From contig CM056573.1 in NCBI GenBank assembly GCA_029721435.1, positions 72,606,001 to 72,670,000 of the forward strand: a stretch of DNA of 64,000 bases, read 5' to 3'. The notes beneath the pieces were generated by a model. It did not search any database, was not told where the DNA came from, and was given only the letters and a program-made list of their open reading frames with translations. This DNA comes from Gymnothorax reevesii (lineage: Eukaryota > Chordata > Actinopteri > Anguilliformes > Muraenidae). The position numbers were made by a program, and so were the translations under genes. How positions within the stretch are numbered: position 1 is the stretch's first letter; each line of letters starts with the position of its first letter. Below, piece by piece: positions 45,139-55,830 of this stretch.

Positions 45139-45483
45139 TTGGCGAAATCCCAGTTGGAAATGGCTGTCAACGACTTCTGTAGATTATGTGAAGTAAATCT
45201 ACCTATCCACGGCACACTGTCTGGTTCAAAACAAACTGACCAGTACATTAAAGTTAATACTGTCCTCATACATATGCCCATCCCCCTCACTTTTGCCTTC
45301 ACTCATTCACTTCAAAGAAATTCTCCTTACAAAAAACAAACTGTTGAGCTATCGTTTTTCCTGTTGATACTGCTGCTATTAAAAAAAGACGTAAGAGACC
45401 AGAAACCAACGGCAGAATTGGCGAGAATAACACATTATTTATATCAGGACGAAATCTGCATGGACACGAAAACTGAACCGTAA
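45139..45483 (+). CDS. Small hypothetical frame with CRLC motif
   Basis: The frame begins near MAVNDFCRLCEVNLPIHGTL. A C-x-x-C pair close to the start recalls the first half of zinc-associated N-terminal domains, but the second Cys pair is not seen, and most of the rest is hydrophobic without known motifs. The following sequence (KDVRDQKPTAEL) could be intronic. It may be a truncated exon of a transposon or host zinc-finger gene. I do not recognise a family. Confidence 0.2.
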   Translation: MAKSQLEMAVNDFCRLCEVNLPIHGTLSGSKQTDQYIKVNTVLIHMPIPLTFAFTHSLQRNSPYKKQTVELSFFLLILLLLKKDVRDQKPTAELARITHYLYQDEICMDTKTEP

Positions 45484-45489
45484 ACCATA

Positions 45490-47155
45490 CTTGCACTAAC
45501 ATCATACCTAGCTCGCTATCTAATTTTATAATAACGTAGTTTGGGTCTAAGTGTTTGGCTGTCTCAGACAGCAATTTCATTCATGGATAATAACAGCATA
45601 AAAAAACTGAGACAGCGAATAGGTCTTGTGACAAGAACAGAAACATGGCTTTTAAAAACTTCACTGCTAATTTAAATTTTGTGAAAATCGCGGGCGATGT
45701 AACACTCGAAGCTACAAGCTAGCTGAGGTGGTTCGGCTGTCTCTCACAGAGATGAACAGGGTGCCTATTGTATATGTTTCATAATGGATATTACATAGAT
45801 ATGACTGCATTACATCACTGTAACAGCAAATTTTTCTTCACTAATTTAGTGTGATGCAGTAAGCAATTTACATCTGCTGCCACATCACCTTGAGTGTGAT
45901 GATTCTGCCTCGTGTGTTGTCTTTGTGCTTATTTGCGCGAATGCTTTACTTTCATTTTATTTTTTTGTTTTTATTCCCGCCGTCTGATGTTCGATTCTCT
46001 CGCTGCTCAAACTCCTGTGATGTCGTGTGACAGCCTTCAGCATGCCTGCGTCTCGTTGCCTAATCACGTTACCTCTTTCGGTTTCGGCTGTGGTATTTCA
46101 TTCATTGCTTCCACCTGTGCTTGATTCTGGGTCTTGCTAAACTCTGAGTGAATGTGTTCTCTGATAGAATAATTACTAATCCGTACTAACCAGCACTTAT
46201 TTTAGGGTGATTGTAAATACTTTGTCACGTAGTATTAACCTTTATTTACTCATTAGCGAGTGCAAGTGTTTGTAGCTTTTGTAGTTCCTGCCTAAGCTTT
46301 GCCTGATTAACTATGTTTAAAGCTGTGCTTTCCTTTGCTTCTCTCATGGCGCTTTTTACTCGTCATGTTTAGATTACCTCAGTCTAAACCTTCTTAGAGT
46401 CTTGTTTCGAGTCATTGGGCTCTAAAGTTGTAGACCAGGCGCAGGCACGGCGAATGGGGGTGCTCCGCGCCAACGGGGTGTGCCCAGGTGTATGTTGCAA
46501 TTTCGTGCCCGGCGTAGCCTAGCGCAAGTACTCCTCTGTCCCGCTTTGGTCCCTCCTTCCAGCGCAAGTGGCAAAGAAGGTGTGTTTAGGTATAACACAG
46601 CCAAGTCAAATCTTCACCAAACAAATCAGCTCCTCTCCTCACCTTTAATGTGTTGGAATATCGAAGCCTCTGTCCTATATCTCTAGATGCGTTAATGTTG
46701 CATTTTGCTTTGCTGCTTCAGGCATGTTTTCTACACCGCTTACGTCTATATTAAGCATTACGAATATGAGATAGCTGGCTGGCTAGGGCATTCGCAAATT
46801 ATTACCATTAGCAAACTTGAATGGAATTTCAAAACGAAACTACGTCAGATCATTCAAACTTATGAAGTTGGAATGAAATATGACGGTTGCTCATTGGGAA
46901 GAGGATAGCGCGTTCCTATTATTACACCCCATTGCTGCTTAAAATTTTGGGATTAACATACATGGATAACAATGCAAGAAACATTTCAAATTTATTTTCA
47001 ATATGTGATCTTAACTCCGTACAACATCATAGCAATCAGGCTGTATTCCTTTCCCCCACTAAAAATGATAAAACCTAAGTGACAATAATAGTAGCCTAGC
47101 ATTAAGCTGCTTGCACACTGGACGCAAAACGAATTTTTCGCACAACAAATTTCGT
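45490..47155. other. Non-coding spacer
   Basis: No conserved gene is visible. A GC-richer patch at 46435-46570 (GCGCAGGCACGG, CAACGGGGTGTGCCCAGG) looks like a repeat fragment. TTGCACACTGGACGCAAAACG at about 47110-47130 resembles a MITE end, possibly with a partner near 47880-47950, but I could not match the ends reliably. Confidence 0.3.
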
Positions 47156-47159
47156 TGAA

Positions 47160-47570
47160 GGCAGTGTCTCGTGTCCGAAAGTCTGACAGGGTTTTAATAT
47201 ATCTCCTTGTTCGACAGTCAATTATTGTTTTTAAATTCTTTAAATCTACTGACTCTTTTAGATATTCAACGTGAATGTTTTGATAAGAGGGCTCAGTTCT
47301 TCAAGATGAGTACCGAGAATTTCAATCAATGTTTCTGTTTAGGCTCTGCTCAAGAAAGTGAGTCGACATTAGTGCGGGACAATGTACAATGCCTCCGTGT
47401 CTGACAGCCAAAAAAAAGAGGATGATTAGAACAGATTGATAATGAAATGAAGAATAAAAAGAAAGATTTTAACAACAGAACATCCAATGAACACTGCGAT
47501 TTATTTATTTGCAGGTCATCTTTTTTGGATGTTCCATTTCTTGGTGATATATTTTTATTCTTTATTTTGT
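47160..47570 (+). repeat. Dispersed copy of the foldback arm
   Basis: This stretch matches 1150-1415 in order: TCGACAGTC/TCCGACAGTC, AATTATTGTTTTTAA, GGCTCAGTTCTTCAAGATG, ACCGAGAATTTCAATCAA and GGTGATATATTTTTATT. A segment at about 47345-47535 is extra or diverged. It shows that the sequence in the foldback arms exists as a separate dispersed repeat. Confidence 0.8.
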
Positions 47571-47574
47571 TATA

Positions 47575-48209
47575 AATCTGTTCTCCCATCAATACTTTTA
47601 CTTTTTGCTGGCTGCTGGACATGGAGTATTTTACATTTCGCGTCGGACAGTCTTGGTCGTGCATGCGATAATTTATTCACACTGTCAATGGTCATGGCAT
47701 GTTTTATCTCTGCTGTGGAAATAAAGCGTGAATCTGTTCGATCCATCTGACAAATTTTCAAAAGAAAGATCAAATAAAGACTGTTGTATATGTTCAACGG
47801 AAGAAAACAGACGAATAGGCTAAAAAGACCAAGAAAAATCGATGGCTATCTATTTGCATTTTGTGAAGGTCGAACACAAACATGGCCAACTTTACACGTC
47901 CAATAATTCCTCGAATATTTCCTCGCCGGACGAAATTACCACTGCGTGGGCAGCGCCATGCTACGCCACGTTGCGCCATCCTGCGCTGCGTCAAGAAATT
48001 AGAGCCCATAATAAGCCCGGTCCTCGTTAATTTGTTTATTAATCCCATGCGTTTCTGTTTCCTTTCGAGATTGTGTTCCGAGTACCCGCCTCCTTCCGTG
48101 TCTATATCTGTGGGAAGGAGAGAGGAGACATCGGACGGAACTTTGTATTAGCTCTGCTGTACACTGTGAAATCGCTGCTCCTGTGCCTTCCTGTGTATTT
48201 CCTTTGTAT
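47575..48209. other. Host sequence left of the minus-strand Gypsy insertion
   Basis: No protein-coding signal is recognised. The last ~150 bases, together with 53904-54022 and 63644-63850, form one continuous host sequence once the two Gypsy elements are removed. That sequence resembles the U3/R/U5 of another LTR element, but I could not find its ends. Confidence 0.35.
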
Positions 48210-48473
48210 TGTAACGTGCCGTTCGGTCGTGCCGGCTTCGAACAGTGCAGGACTCCAAGGAATAGTCTTCGCGGTCGGTATTTCGAAGTTCGTTTTATTT
48301 TTCATTTACATCACATGCACAGATCCGTGCAACACTGGCTCCATTTCCGAGCCAAAACTCAAACTAGTTCACTTCCGTGCCGAGAGTAACATTTTCCGGC
48401 CGCAACTCACTGCAGCATATTCCATTGGCTGCACCAATCAACGTGATGTGGTTGCCTGACAATTCACATTACA
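48210..48473 (-). repeat. 3' LTR of the minus-strand Gypsy element
   Basis: Plus-strand sequence runs TGTAACGTGCCG to CAATTCACATTACA, so on the coding strand the LTR begins TGTAATGTGAATTG. Just inside it, on the minus strand, AGGAGGGGGTGG is the polypurine tract. The adjacent 48474-48612 is 3' untranslated sequence. Confidence 0.95.
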
Positions 48474-48612
48474 CCACCCCCTCCTAAGATGGAACATCCC
48501 GTGAACATCATCTCTGGATCCTTAGTGCACCAACCTACAACAATAATTAACTCACAATAACCAAAACATTTTTTTTACATTTTTTTTTTTTTTAAATTAT
48601 ACCCAATCACAT

Positions 48613-51600
48613 TCACATCTCCATAACATAATCTTCTTGCCATACTGGCCTTCTAACATTCCTCTGTGGCCTGCCTACCTGGCTCCCAGTAGGGCCACTG
48701 TCACCCTCCTCAACAACCCCATCCTCAGCCCCTGGTGAGCTGGGTAATTCTTCAGGGGTCTGTACCCCTACACCCTGTTGGTCCGTGTCACCCACCTCTG
48801 ACTCCTCGGGGAGCGCCTGATCCTGTGTGGGCGGATTTCCCCCATTTAACAGAGGCCTACCCCAGCACATCCAGCTGGTGCGCTTTCCTCGAGCGCTTTG
48901 CTGCCTGTTTCCCCCTGCCCACGAGTCCTTCCCGAGAACAAGGTCAGGGGTCAATTCATTGTTTTTTTCCTTTCCATTACCCCCCAATGTAAGGCTTCCT
49001 GTAGCCCCAAGGTAAGGCTTTAGCCTGTTATAGTGAACCACAGCAGTGTAAGGACCGTCACATTGTTCCACCTCATATAGGTGGAACTTCCTCCTTAATT
49101 TAGGTGACAACCCCCTCTTTTTCTGATAATCACGAAGCCAAACAAATTCATTTTCCTCATATCTTTGAGAGGTTACCTTCAGGTCAAAATACTGCTTCTG
49201 TTTACCTGTGGCCCTCTTATGATTTTTCTGCACAGCCTCCCTTACTGTACTTAAGTATCCCTGTAGCTTCTGCACATATTCACTGACATAGTGCGCTTCC
49301 TTACTTTGGGTCCCCATGACAATGTCAACCGGTAAAGTAATCTCAGTACCAAACAGTACCTTGTAGGGTGTGAACCCAGTGGAGGACTGGACACTGCTTC
49401 TGTAAGCCATCATTATATATGGTAGCATTAAATCCCAATTCCCTTGATTATCTTCCACAAAAACCGACAACATGCTGATCAAGGTTTTGTTCATCCTTTC
49501 CACCAATCCATCTGACTGTGGGTTATAAGGAGTTGTCCTTGTTTTATTCATCTGTAACAGATTGCACATTTCCTTAAAAAGGATAGACTCAAATGTTCTT
49601 CCCTGGTCACTATGAATTGTACGGGGAACCCCCATCCTCAGCACAAATTCCTCCACCAATTTTTTTGCTATGGTCTCTGCCTCTTGATTTGGTATGGCAT
49701 ACGACTCTGACCATCTAGAAAAATAGTCCGCCACTACCATTATATATTTATTCCCTCTCTCAGTAGTCGGCAAAGGCCCCATTAAATCTACGGCGATTCT
49801 TTCAAATGGCCGGCCTGTGACCGAGCTTGTCATGGGTGCTCTGGGAGGAGGCCCCTTCACTTTATAAGCAGCGCAGGCCATGCATGTTTTGCACCACCGT
49901 TTTATGGCAGTCTGCCAGCCTGGCCAGTAAAATCTTACTCTGATTTTCCCTGTGAGTTTTTCTATTCCTAAATGGCCTGCGGTTCGGTCATTGTGCATGA
50001 ACGTAAGTATCTCATTGACTAGTTCATCTGGTACCACCCCCCTCCAAATGGTTTCCCCTGTTTCATAGTTTTGGCTCTCAAGACATAGGACCCCATTTCT
50101 TACTCGCAATCCACCCCACACTTGTCAATATGGCTTAAAGTTTGGATCAGAGAATAGTTCATCAGGCGGCTCAATCCTAGATTGCCTTTTCCATTCCTTC
50201 AACTGGGAAATTACAGGGTCCCTATTCTGTGCTTCCAGGAGGAAGCCAATATTTGGGGAGGCCTGTGAGGCATCACTCGCCACAGGCGCAACACTGACCT
50301 TGTCTGGCCTATCCAGTACACTGCGTTCACAATCATCTTGCCCCGCATATCGGCGCGACAGACCATCCGCATTATTGTGCAGCTTTCCGGCTCGGTGCAC
50401 TATGTCGAACTGATACTGGTCCAGAAATTCTAGCCACCTGGCTAGCTGACCTTCAGGTTGTTTGAAATTACTGAGCCAACGCAAAGAACTGTGATCCGTT
50501 CTTAGTAAGAATTTTCTCCCCAGCAGATAATGTCGGAAATGTTTCAGAAATACAATCACCGCCAACAGTTCTTTTTTAGTTGTTGAGTATCTCTTTTCCT
50601 GTTTTGACAGAGCGCGGCTAGCATAAGCCACTACTCTCTCTCCACTGTCATATTTCTGTGACAAAACAGCTCCAATACCTGTGTCACATGCATCCGTATC
50701 CAGTATAAAATCCAAATTTGGGTCAGGAAATGCCAACACAGGTGTAGTAGTGAGTTTAGATTTCAGTACATTAAAAGCCACCTCACATGATTCATTCCAC
50801 TGAAATGTTTTCCCTTTGTCTGTTAACCGATACAGGGGCTCTGCAATTTGTGCAAAATCAGGTATAAACCTTCTGTAATATGATGCGAGTCCCAGAAAAC
50901 TTCTGGCTTCAGTTACAGATTTAGGTGTGGGCCATAATCTGATGCTATCTGTTTTGGAGGGGTCTGCAGACACCCCTTCGGCTGAAATAATGTGCCCAAG
51001 ATAGCTCACCTGAGAGCGGAACAAACGGCATTTAGCAGGCTTGACTTTCAGACCTGCCTGCTGTAATCTGCTAAGGACCCCTTCCAACCTTGAAACCTGC
51101 TCCTGAAAAGAGCGACCGATTATTATTATATCGTCAAGATATACCAGGCATGTAGTCCATTGCACGTCCGCCAGCACCAAGTCCATTAGGCGTTGGAACG
51201 TGCTTGGTGCGTTGCATAATCCAAAACCCATGACATTGAACTCAAACAACCCCCTTTTCGTTAGAAATGCCGTTTTGTTCCGATCATCGGGATGCATATC
51301 CACTTGCCAGTACCCACTGGCTAGGTCCAATGTGGAGAACCACTTAGCCCCAGCCAGTGCGTCCAGTGTCTCATCTATCCGTGGAAGCGGATAAGCATCC
51401 TTCACTGTATTTTCGTTTAATTTTCTATAATCGACACAGAACCTCACTGTACCGTCTTTCTTCTTCACTAACACCACAGGTGCTGCCCACGGACTGTTAG
51501 ATGGCTGAATAACTTTCCTATCTATCATATTTTGCAAATGGCTGTCAAACTCCGCCTGCAGATGAACAGGAACTCGCCTTAGTGCTTGTTTGACAGGCTT

Positions 51601-53511
51601 CGTGTTGCCTGTGTCTATCCTGTGCTGGACTAGTTCTGTGCGCCCCAAATCAAAATCCCCAGTACTAAACACACCCGTGTATTTGGTTAGCATTTCTTTC
51701 ACTGCTTTTAGCTGAGTGCTGTCTAGCTGCTCGGCATCCAGTTCGAGGGCCTGCATTAACTGCCATACCTCCCACTTAGGCCGGTGAACAGGCTGTTCTG
51801 GTACGGTTTCATCATTTAAACAGGCAATGACTGCCGTTTCATTCCCCTCTTCCCAAACAGAGAACCCGCCCAATTTTGTTCCCTGTCTGAGGCACTGGGG
51901 TTCGGGTGACACATTCATCACACGTACGGACATTTCTCCACGGCAAGCCATACCCAAGCTACAAGCTACCAGTACATTGTTTTTCTGTGTTACCTCCGTA
52001 CATGGCTCCAGCAGACCCTCAGTCTGCTTTCTATTTATAGTGCCCTCCACTTTACCCTGTATGAACATTTCAGACCTTGGAGGGATTACCACATCAGTCA
52101 TGACAACCACCCTGCACACACTTCCCGCCCCACCGCGTGGAATGAGAGGTACCTGTTTACCCAGGATAGTACATGTGCGTTTCTGCATGTCAATCACTGC
52201 ACCATATTTAACGAGGAAATCAGTTCCCACCAGTGCACTTTGGTCTGCATCCCTAGCAACTACAAAGTCACAAGCTAAGTGTAGTCCATCCATGGTGCTG
52301 ATAGTAGACCACCTACCCAGCACCGAAAGAGGCTGTCCATTGGCTGCAGTGACTGGCTTGTTATAGGGCCTTAGCAAGTCCAGTCGACCGCCCGTCGCCT
52401 CCCTCCAGATTTTCTCCTGCACCATTGACACCTGGGCCCCAGAATCCACCATGATTTCACATTCAACATTGTCAATGGTAGCCCGTAAATAGAATCCCTC
52501 CCCCACTGTGCCCGATGCCACAGTGACCTGCGCATCGCCCGTGTCCACCGGGCCCTCCCTGGGCACGTAAGGGCAATCCTTCTTTAAATGTTTGGTACAT
52601 CCACAGTACCAGCAAGCCCTGATGAGTGCTGAGGAGAACTGCGTTCGGTCGCTGTCAGGGGGGCGGGCTCTCCCTCTCCTTTGGTTCTGCTCACCGCCGG
52701 GTCGCCGTCCGCTACCTCCACTGGAACCCGCCGGTCCTTCCCCTGGTCTAGGGCCCTCTTTTTCGTACAGGTGTTTCACCTCTGTGCGTAACTGTGCCAC
52801 ACTCTCACACAATGACTCCAACAGTTCTTTGGGTACACTCACCATGTCTTTGGTCCCCTCACCGGAGCCACACACATTTATCCTATTGGGGGCAGCAACT
52901 GGACCTTCGAGCTGTCGGATCTGTTCCAGTTCAGTGGCTACATGTATAGCTTCATCCAGAGTTTTAGGTTTAGAGCTACGCAGCAGAACACGAATATCCC
53001 CACTCCCCACATTTGCAATGAAATGATCACGAGCAAGGGAATCGCGCGTGGCCACACTGTATTCTGGGTATGCCTTGGCAGCTAAACGGCAGACATCATA
53101 ACCAAAGTCACGAATGTTCTCACCCGCTTGACGTCTGCGATCAAGGAAGGCTGCGCGGCTCCAGTCGGCATGCACAGGTGGCTCAAAGTGCTGCTGCAAA
53201 GCCCCTTTTAACCGCTCGTAAGTATTTTTGCTGCCCTGCGGCAAACTGCTACAGAAGATTCTAGCTGGGCCCCTCAGCAAAAGGATCAGGTATTTCAGTT
53301 TATCGACCGCAACCCAGCCATTAATGTCGCCAGCTAATTCAAACTGTTCGATCCATGCGCCCCACTCGCCGTCCTTCCCCTCAAACAGTTCGGGTAGAAA
53401 AGACGGCCGTCGCTCCGCTGCTGGGGCTGGAACTGAAGCAGAGGAGGAAGTCGGCGCACGCTGGCGAGCACCTGCTTGCTGGCTGGTACCCACTTCGTCA
53501 TCCGAAGACAT
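48613..53511 (-). pseudogene. Gag-Pol of the minus-strand Gypsy element (one TGA)
   Basis: From ATG at 53511 one frame runs 1128 codons to TGA at 50125-50127, then continues in the same frame for 500 codons to 48613. Gag has a capsid region (ELFEGKDGEWGAWIEQFELA, YERLKGALQQHFEPP) and a CCHC knuckle (CWYCGCTKHLKKDC, about residue 299). The protease has IMVDSGAQVSMV. The reverse transcriptase has STLDLASGYWQVDMH and YLDD at residues 791-794. RNase H has DTDACDTGIGAVLS and RTDHSSL. After the stop come the zinc region (HLGIEKL, CKTCMACAAYK) and the integrase core with VDLMGPLP, HSDQGRTFES and NPQSDGLVERM. The TGA lies at a Tyr-stop-Gln-Val position where related elements often have Trp, suggesting one G-to-A change. 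Readthrough is possible but not shown. Confidence 0.95.
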
Positions 53512-53621
53512 TTTATGTCGCTAACTGGCGTCCGCAGAGATACGTGCAACAAGCTAGCGATATGATTAGCTTCAATTGTCTGCACGAGTTATGAAGAGAC
53601 CTCACCATAAAGTCCCGAAAT

Positions 53622-53639
53622 AAAACCGCTGCCACCACT
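53622..53639 (-). promoter_or_regulatory. Primer-binding site of the minus-strand Gypsy element
   Basis: Directly inside the 5' LTR, on the coding strand, the sequence AGTGGTGGCAGCGGTTTT follows the LTR end TTACA. A TGG-starting stretch complementary to a tRNA 3' end is expected here. I did not identify the tRNA. Confidence 0.7.
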
Positions 53640-53903
53640 TGTAACGTGCCGTTCGGTCGTGCCGGCTTCGAACAGTGCAGGACTCCAAGGAATAGTCTTC
53701 GCGGTCGGTATTTCGAAGTTCGTTTTATTTTTCATTTACATCACATGCACAGATCCGTGCAACACTGGCTCCATTTCCGAGCCAAAACTCAAACTAGTTC
53801 ACTTCCGTGCCGAGAGTAACATTTTCCGGCCGCAACTCACTGCAGCATATTCCATTGGCTGCACCAATCAACGTGATGTGGTTGCCTGACAATTCACATT
53901 ACA
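53640..53903 (-). repeat. 5' LTR of the minus-strand Gypsy element
   Basis: It has the same 264 bases as 48210-48473, with no difference seen by eye. The element's transcription should start in this copy and run towards lower coordinates. Confidence 0.95.
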
Positions 53904-54022
53904 GTATGATTCCCGAGCCTTTTGTTTTGCTGCGCCCACGTCTTGTCTGCCCTGTGTCGAAGTCTCCCAGTGTGTCCGTAAGTTTAGTCAGGTTCAGTTT
54001 TTGTTTTTCTAGTTTATCCACT
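53904..54022. other. Host sequence between two Gypsy insertions
   Basis: Between the GTAT duplication and the CACT duplication there are 111 bases of T-rich host sequence. It joins 48209 on the left and 63644 on the right once both elements are removed. Confidence 0.6.
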
Positions 54023-55713
54023 TGTAAGGTCCTCTAAAACAATACTGTGTACTGTGTATTTTACATAACTCCATTTACCATAATGCTTTGTGTTTGGGAA
54101 TATTTTCACTGTTCTGATGTGACACTCTGTATTAGCTAATCAGATGTATTTCTTCTGTTTTTATTTTAATTTTATAATCCACCAATAAAAATTAGTACAT
54201 GTTTTATGCTCGTGCTGATTACCGGAGACCGTTGGGACATAGCTTGGTACGTTGGCCGTTTTTTTTTGGAGCGGAGACAGCGACAGTCTGGTGTGATTCG
54301 ACGGTTAAATTTGTTTTTTTTTTGCCCTTGTCGTTTTCTTATAACCTCGCTAAATATTAGCGATAGGGTTACGGATTTCTTCAGGCTAAGGTGAACTTTA
54401 TGGGCTGTTGAAGACCTGGGACTGGCGACGTGAGTGCTCCGTGTTGGAGGAAGACTCGGTGCTGGACCAACAGGGGTCGTAGTTGCACCGCCAAGCTGCG
54501 TGTACCGCTAGGCGAGCCAGAGCAGATTGCGATCTGTTAATTCCCCCCCTCCGTGCTGTTAGTCTGGAGGCTGGTAGAAAGACACAGCCGTAAGCTCCAG
54601 GACTGAGTGGGAAGACTGGTCGTAAGTTACACACCACACATTTTGCTACGAGCGAGTCGAATCAAGGGCACTGTCGCGGTTGCTACTTTGCCTACGGCTC
54701 AGAGAGCTGTGGATCCTTGGCGGAGCTAACGTTTGCTCAAAAGCTGACGTAACCCTTTGTGCACCAACGTACGGGCCCCAACTGCGCGCTGTTTTTTTTT
54801 TTATCTTTGTTAATTATAAATCGCTTTACTTGCTATTCACACGGGAAATCACTTAATGTGTTGTATATTAAATGTTTTCACTTTCATGGTTGATATATAT
54901 AATCTTTGTTAATTAGAAATCACTTTACTTGTTATTCACGCAGGAAGTCACTTAATGTGCTGTTGTATTTTAAATGTTATTCACTTTCATGGTTGATATA
55001 ATTGAATTGTAAACTTAGCCACTGGGCTAATTGTAGGGTTGATATCTCTTTCCCTAAACTGACCTTAACAGAGACTTTGGCCATCTGGAGGTGGAAATTG
55101 TTTTCACCTCCGTCTCTGTCAGGTAGTTTATTTTATTTTATTTTATTTATTATTATTTGATATCAACACTCTTTTATTTGTTTTTGTTACTATCATATAT
55201 TTACATATCAATAATATTTTCTATTATTATTATTATTGCTTATTAATAAATATAATCATTATTATTTAATTCTATCTGGGGTGTTGGCAGCTCATTTTTT
55301 TTACCTGGCTAACGGTATTGCCATGAAGAGTGCTATTTAGGTAGCTTAATGAGTGTATTGTAATTGAATACACTACAGTTACATAGCTAGAGCATTCATT
55401 ATAATAGATTGAACATAATGTATTTGAATTCTGGGGAGATACCCTCAAGCCAGTGCAGGATGTAAGTGTAGTTTTTTCACAGTGGAGGCACCGCGCTACT
55501 AAATTTGTAATCATTTATAAGTATTCATATTCCTATTTACGACTACTACACAGTTATTCAATTACGCTTGTGGTATAAGGAATCTCAGCCAGCTCACCAT
55601 TCCACCGCTGAGAACTTCGGATCCTGTTGCGCCATTATTTATTGTGATTTAGGGTAACTATAAATAGCCTGTACTGTGCTGGGTGATTAACACCCGTCCA
55701 AAAAGGGGTTACA
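54023..55713 (+). repeat. 5' LTR of the PNMA-type Gypsy element
   Basis: It begins TGTAAGGTCCTCTAAAAC and ends AAAAAGGGGTTACA. It contains AT-rich stretches with AATAAA-type signals (for example near 55245) and a GC-richer block at 54400-54760. The frames at 54398-54637 and 55272-55514 on minus recur in the 3' LTR and are not genes. The segment 55442-55462 is inverted relative to the other LTR. Confidence 0.95.
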
Positions 55714-55716
55714 TTT

Positions 55717-55737
55717 TGGAGGCACCGCTGGGATTTT
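55717..55737 (+). promoter_or_regulatory. Primer-binding site of the PNMA-type Gypsy element
   Basis: TTGGAGGCACCGCTGGGATTT begins 3 bases after the LTR end; TGGAGGCACCGCTGGGA starting with TGG is the likely tRNA-complementary stretch. A 5' leader of about 90 bases leads to the gag ATG. Confidence 0.7.
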
Positions 55738-55830
55738 CCTGTTTACCAGAACGAGTAGGTAGCTGTGTTTTGCTTAGTGTTTGTCTTGTTTTAGCCCAAG
55801 TTTTTGCTGTTTTGCTGTGCACCTTTTAAC

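Larger units (their letters stand above)
48210..53903 (-). mobile_element. Young Ty3/Gypsy retrotransposon, minus strand
   Basis: Two 264 bp LTRs, identical by eye, flank one gag-pol frame. GTAT at 48206-48209 and 53904-53907 is a perfect 4 bp target duplication. The gene order Gag, protease, reverse transcriptase, RNase H, integrase is the usual Gypsy order. No chromodomain or envelope gene is seen. LTR identity implies very recent insertion. One nonsense codon is the only coding fault found. Confidence 0.95.

Noticed and set aside
54398..54637. 79-residue minus frame repeated identically at 62323-62562
   Set aside because: It lies in both LTRs of the same element; the repetition is LTR duplication, not a conserved gene.
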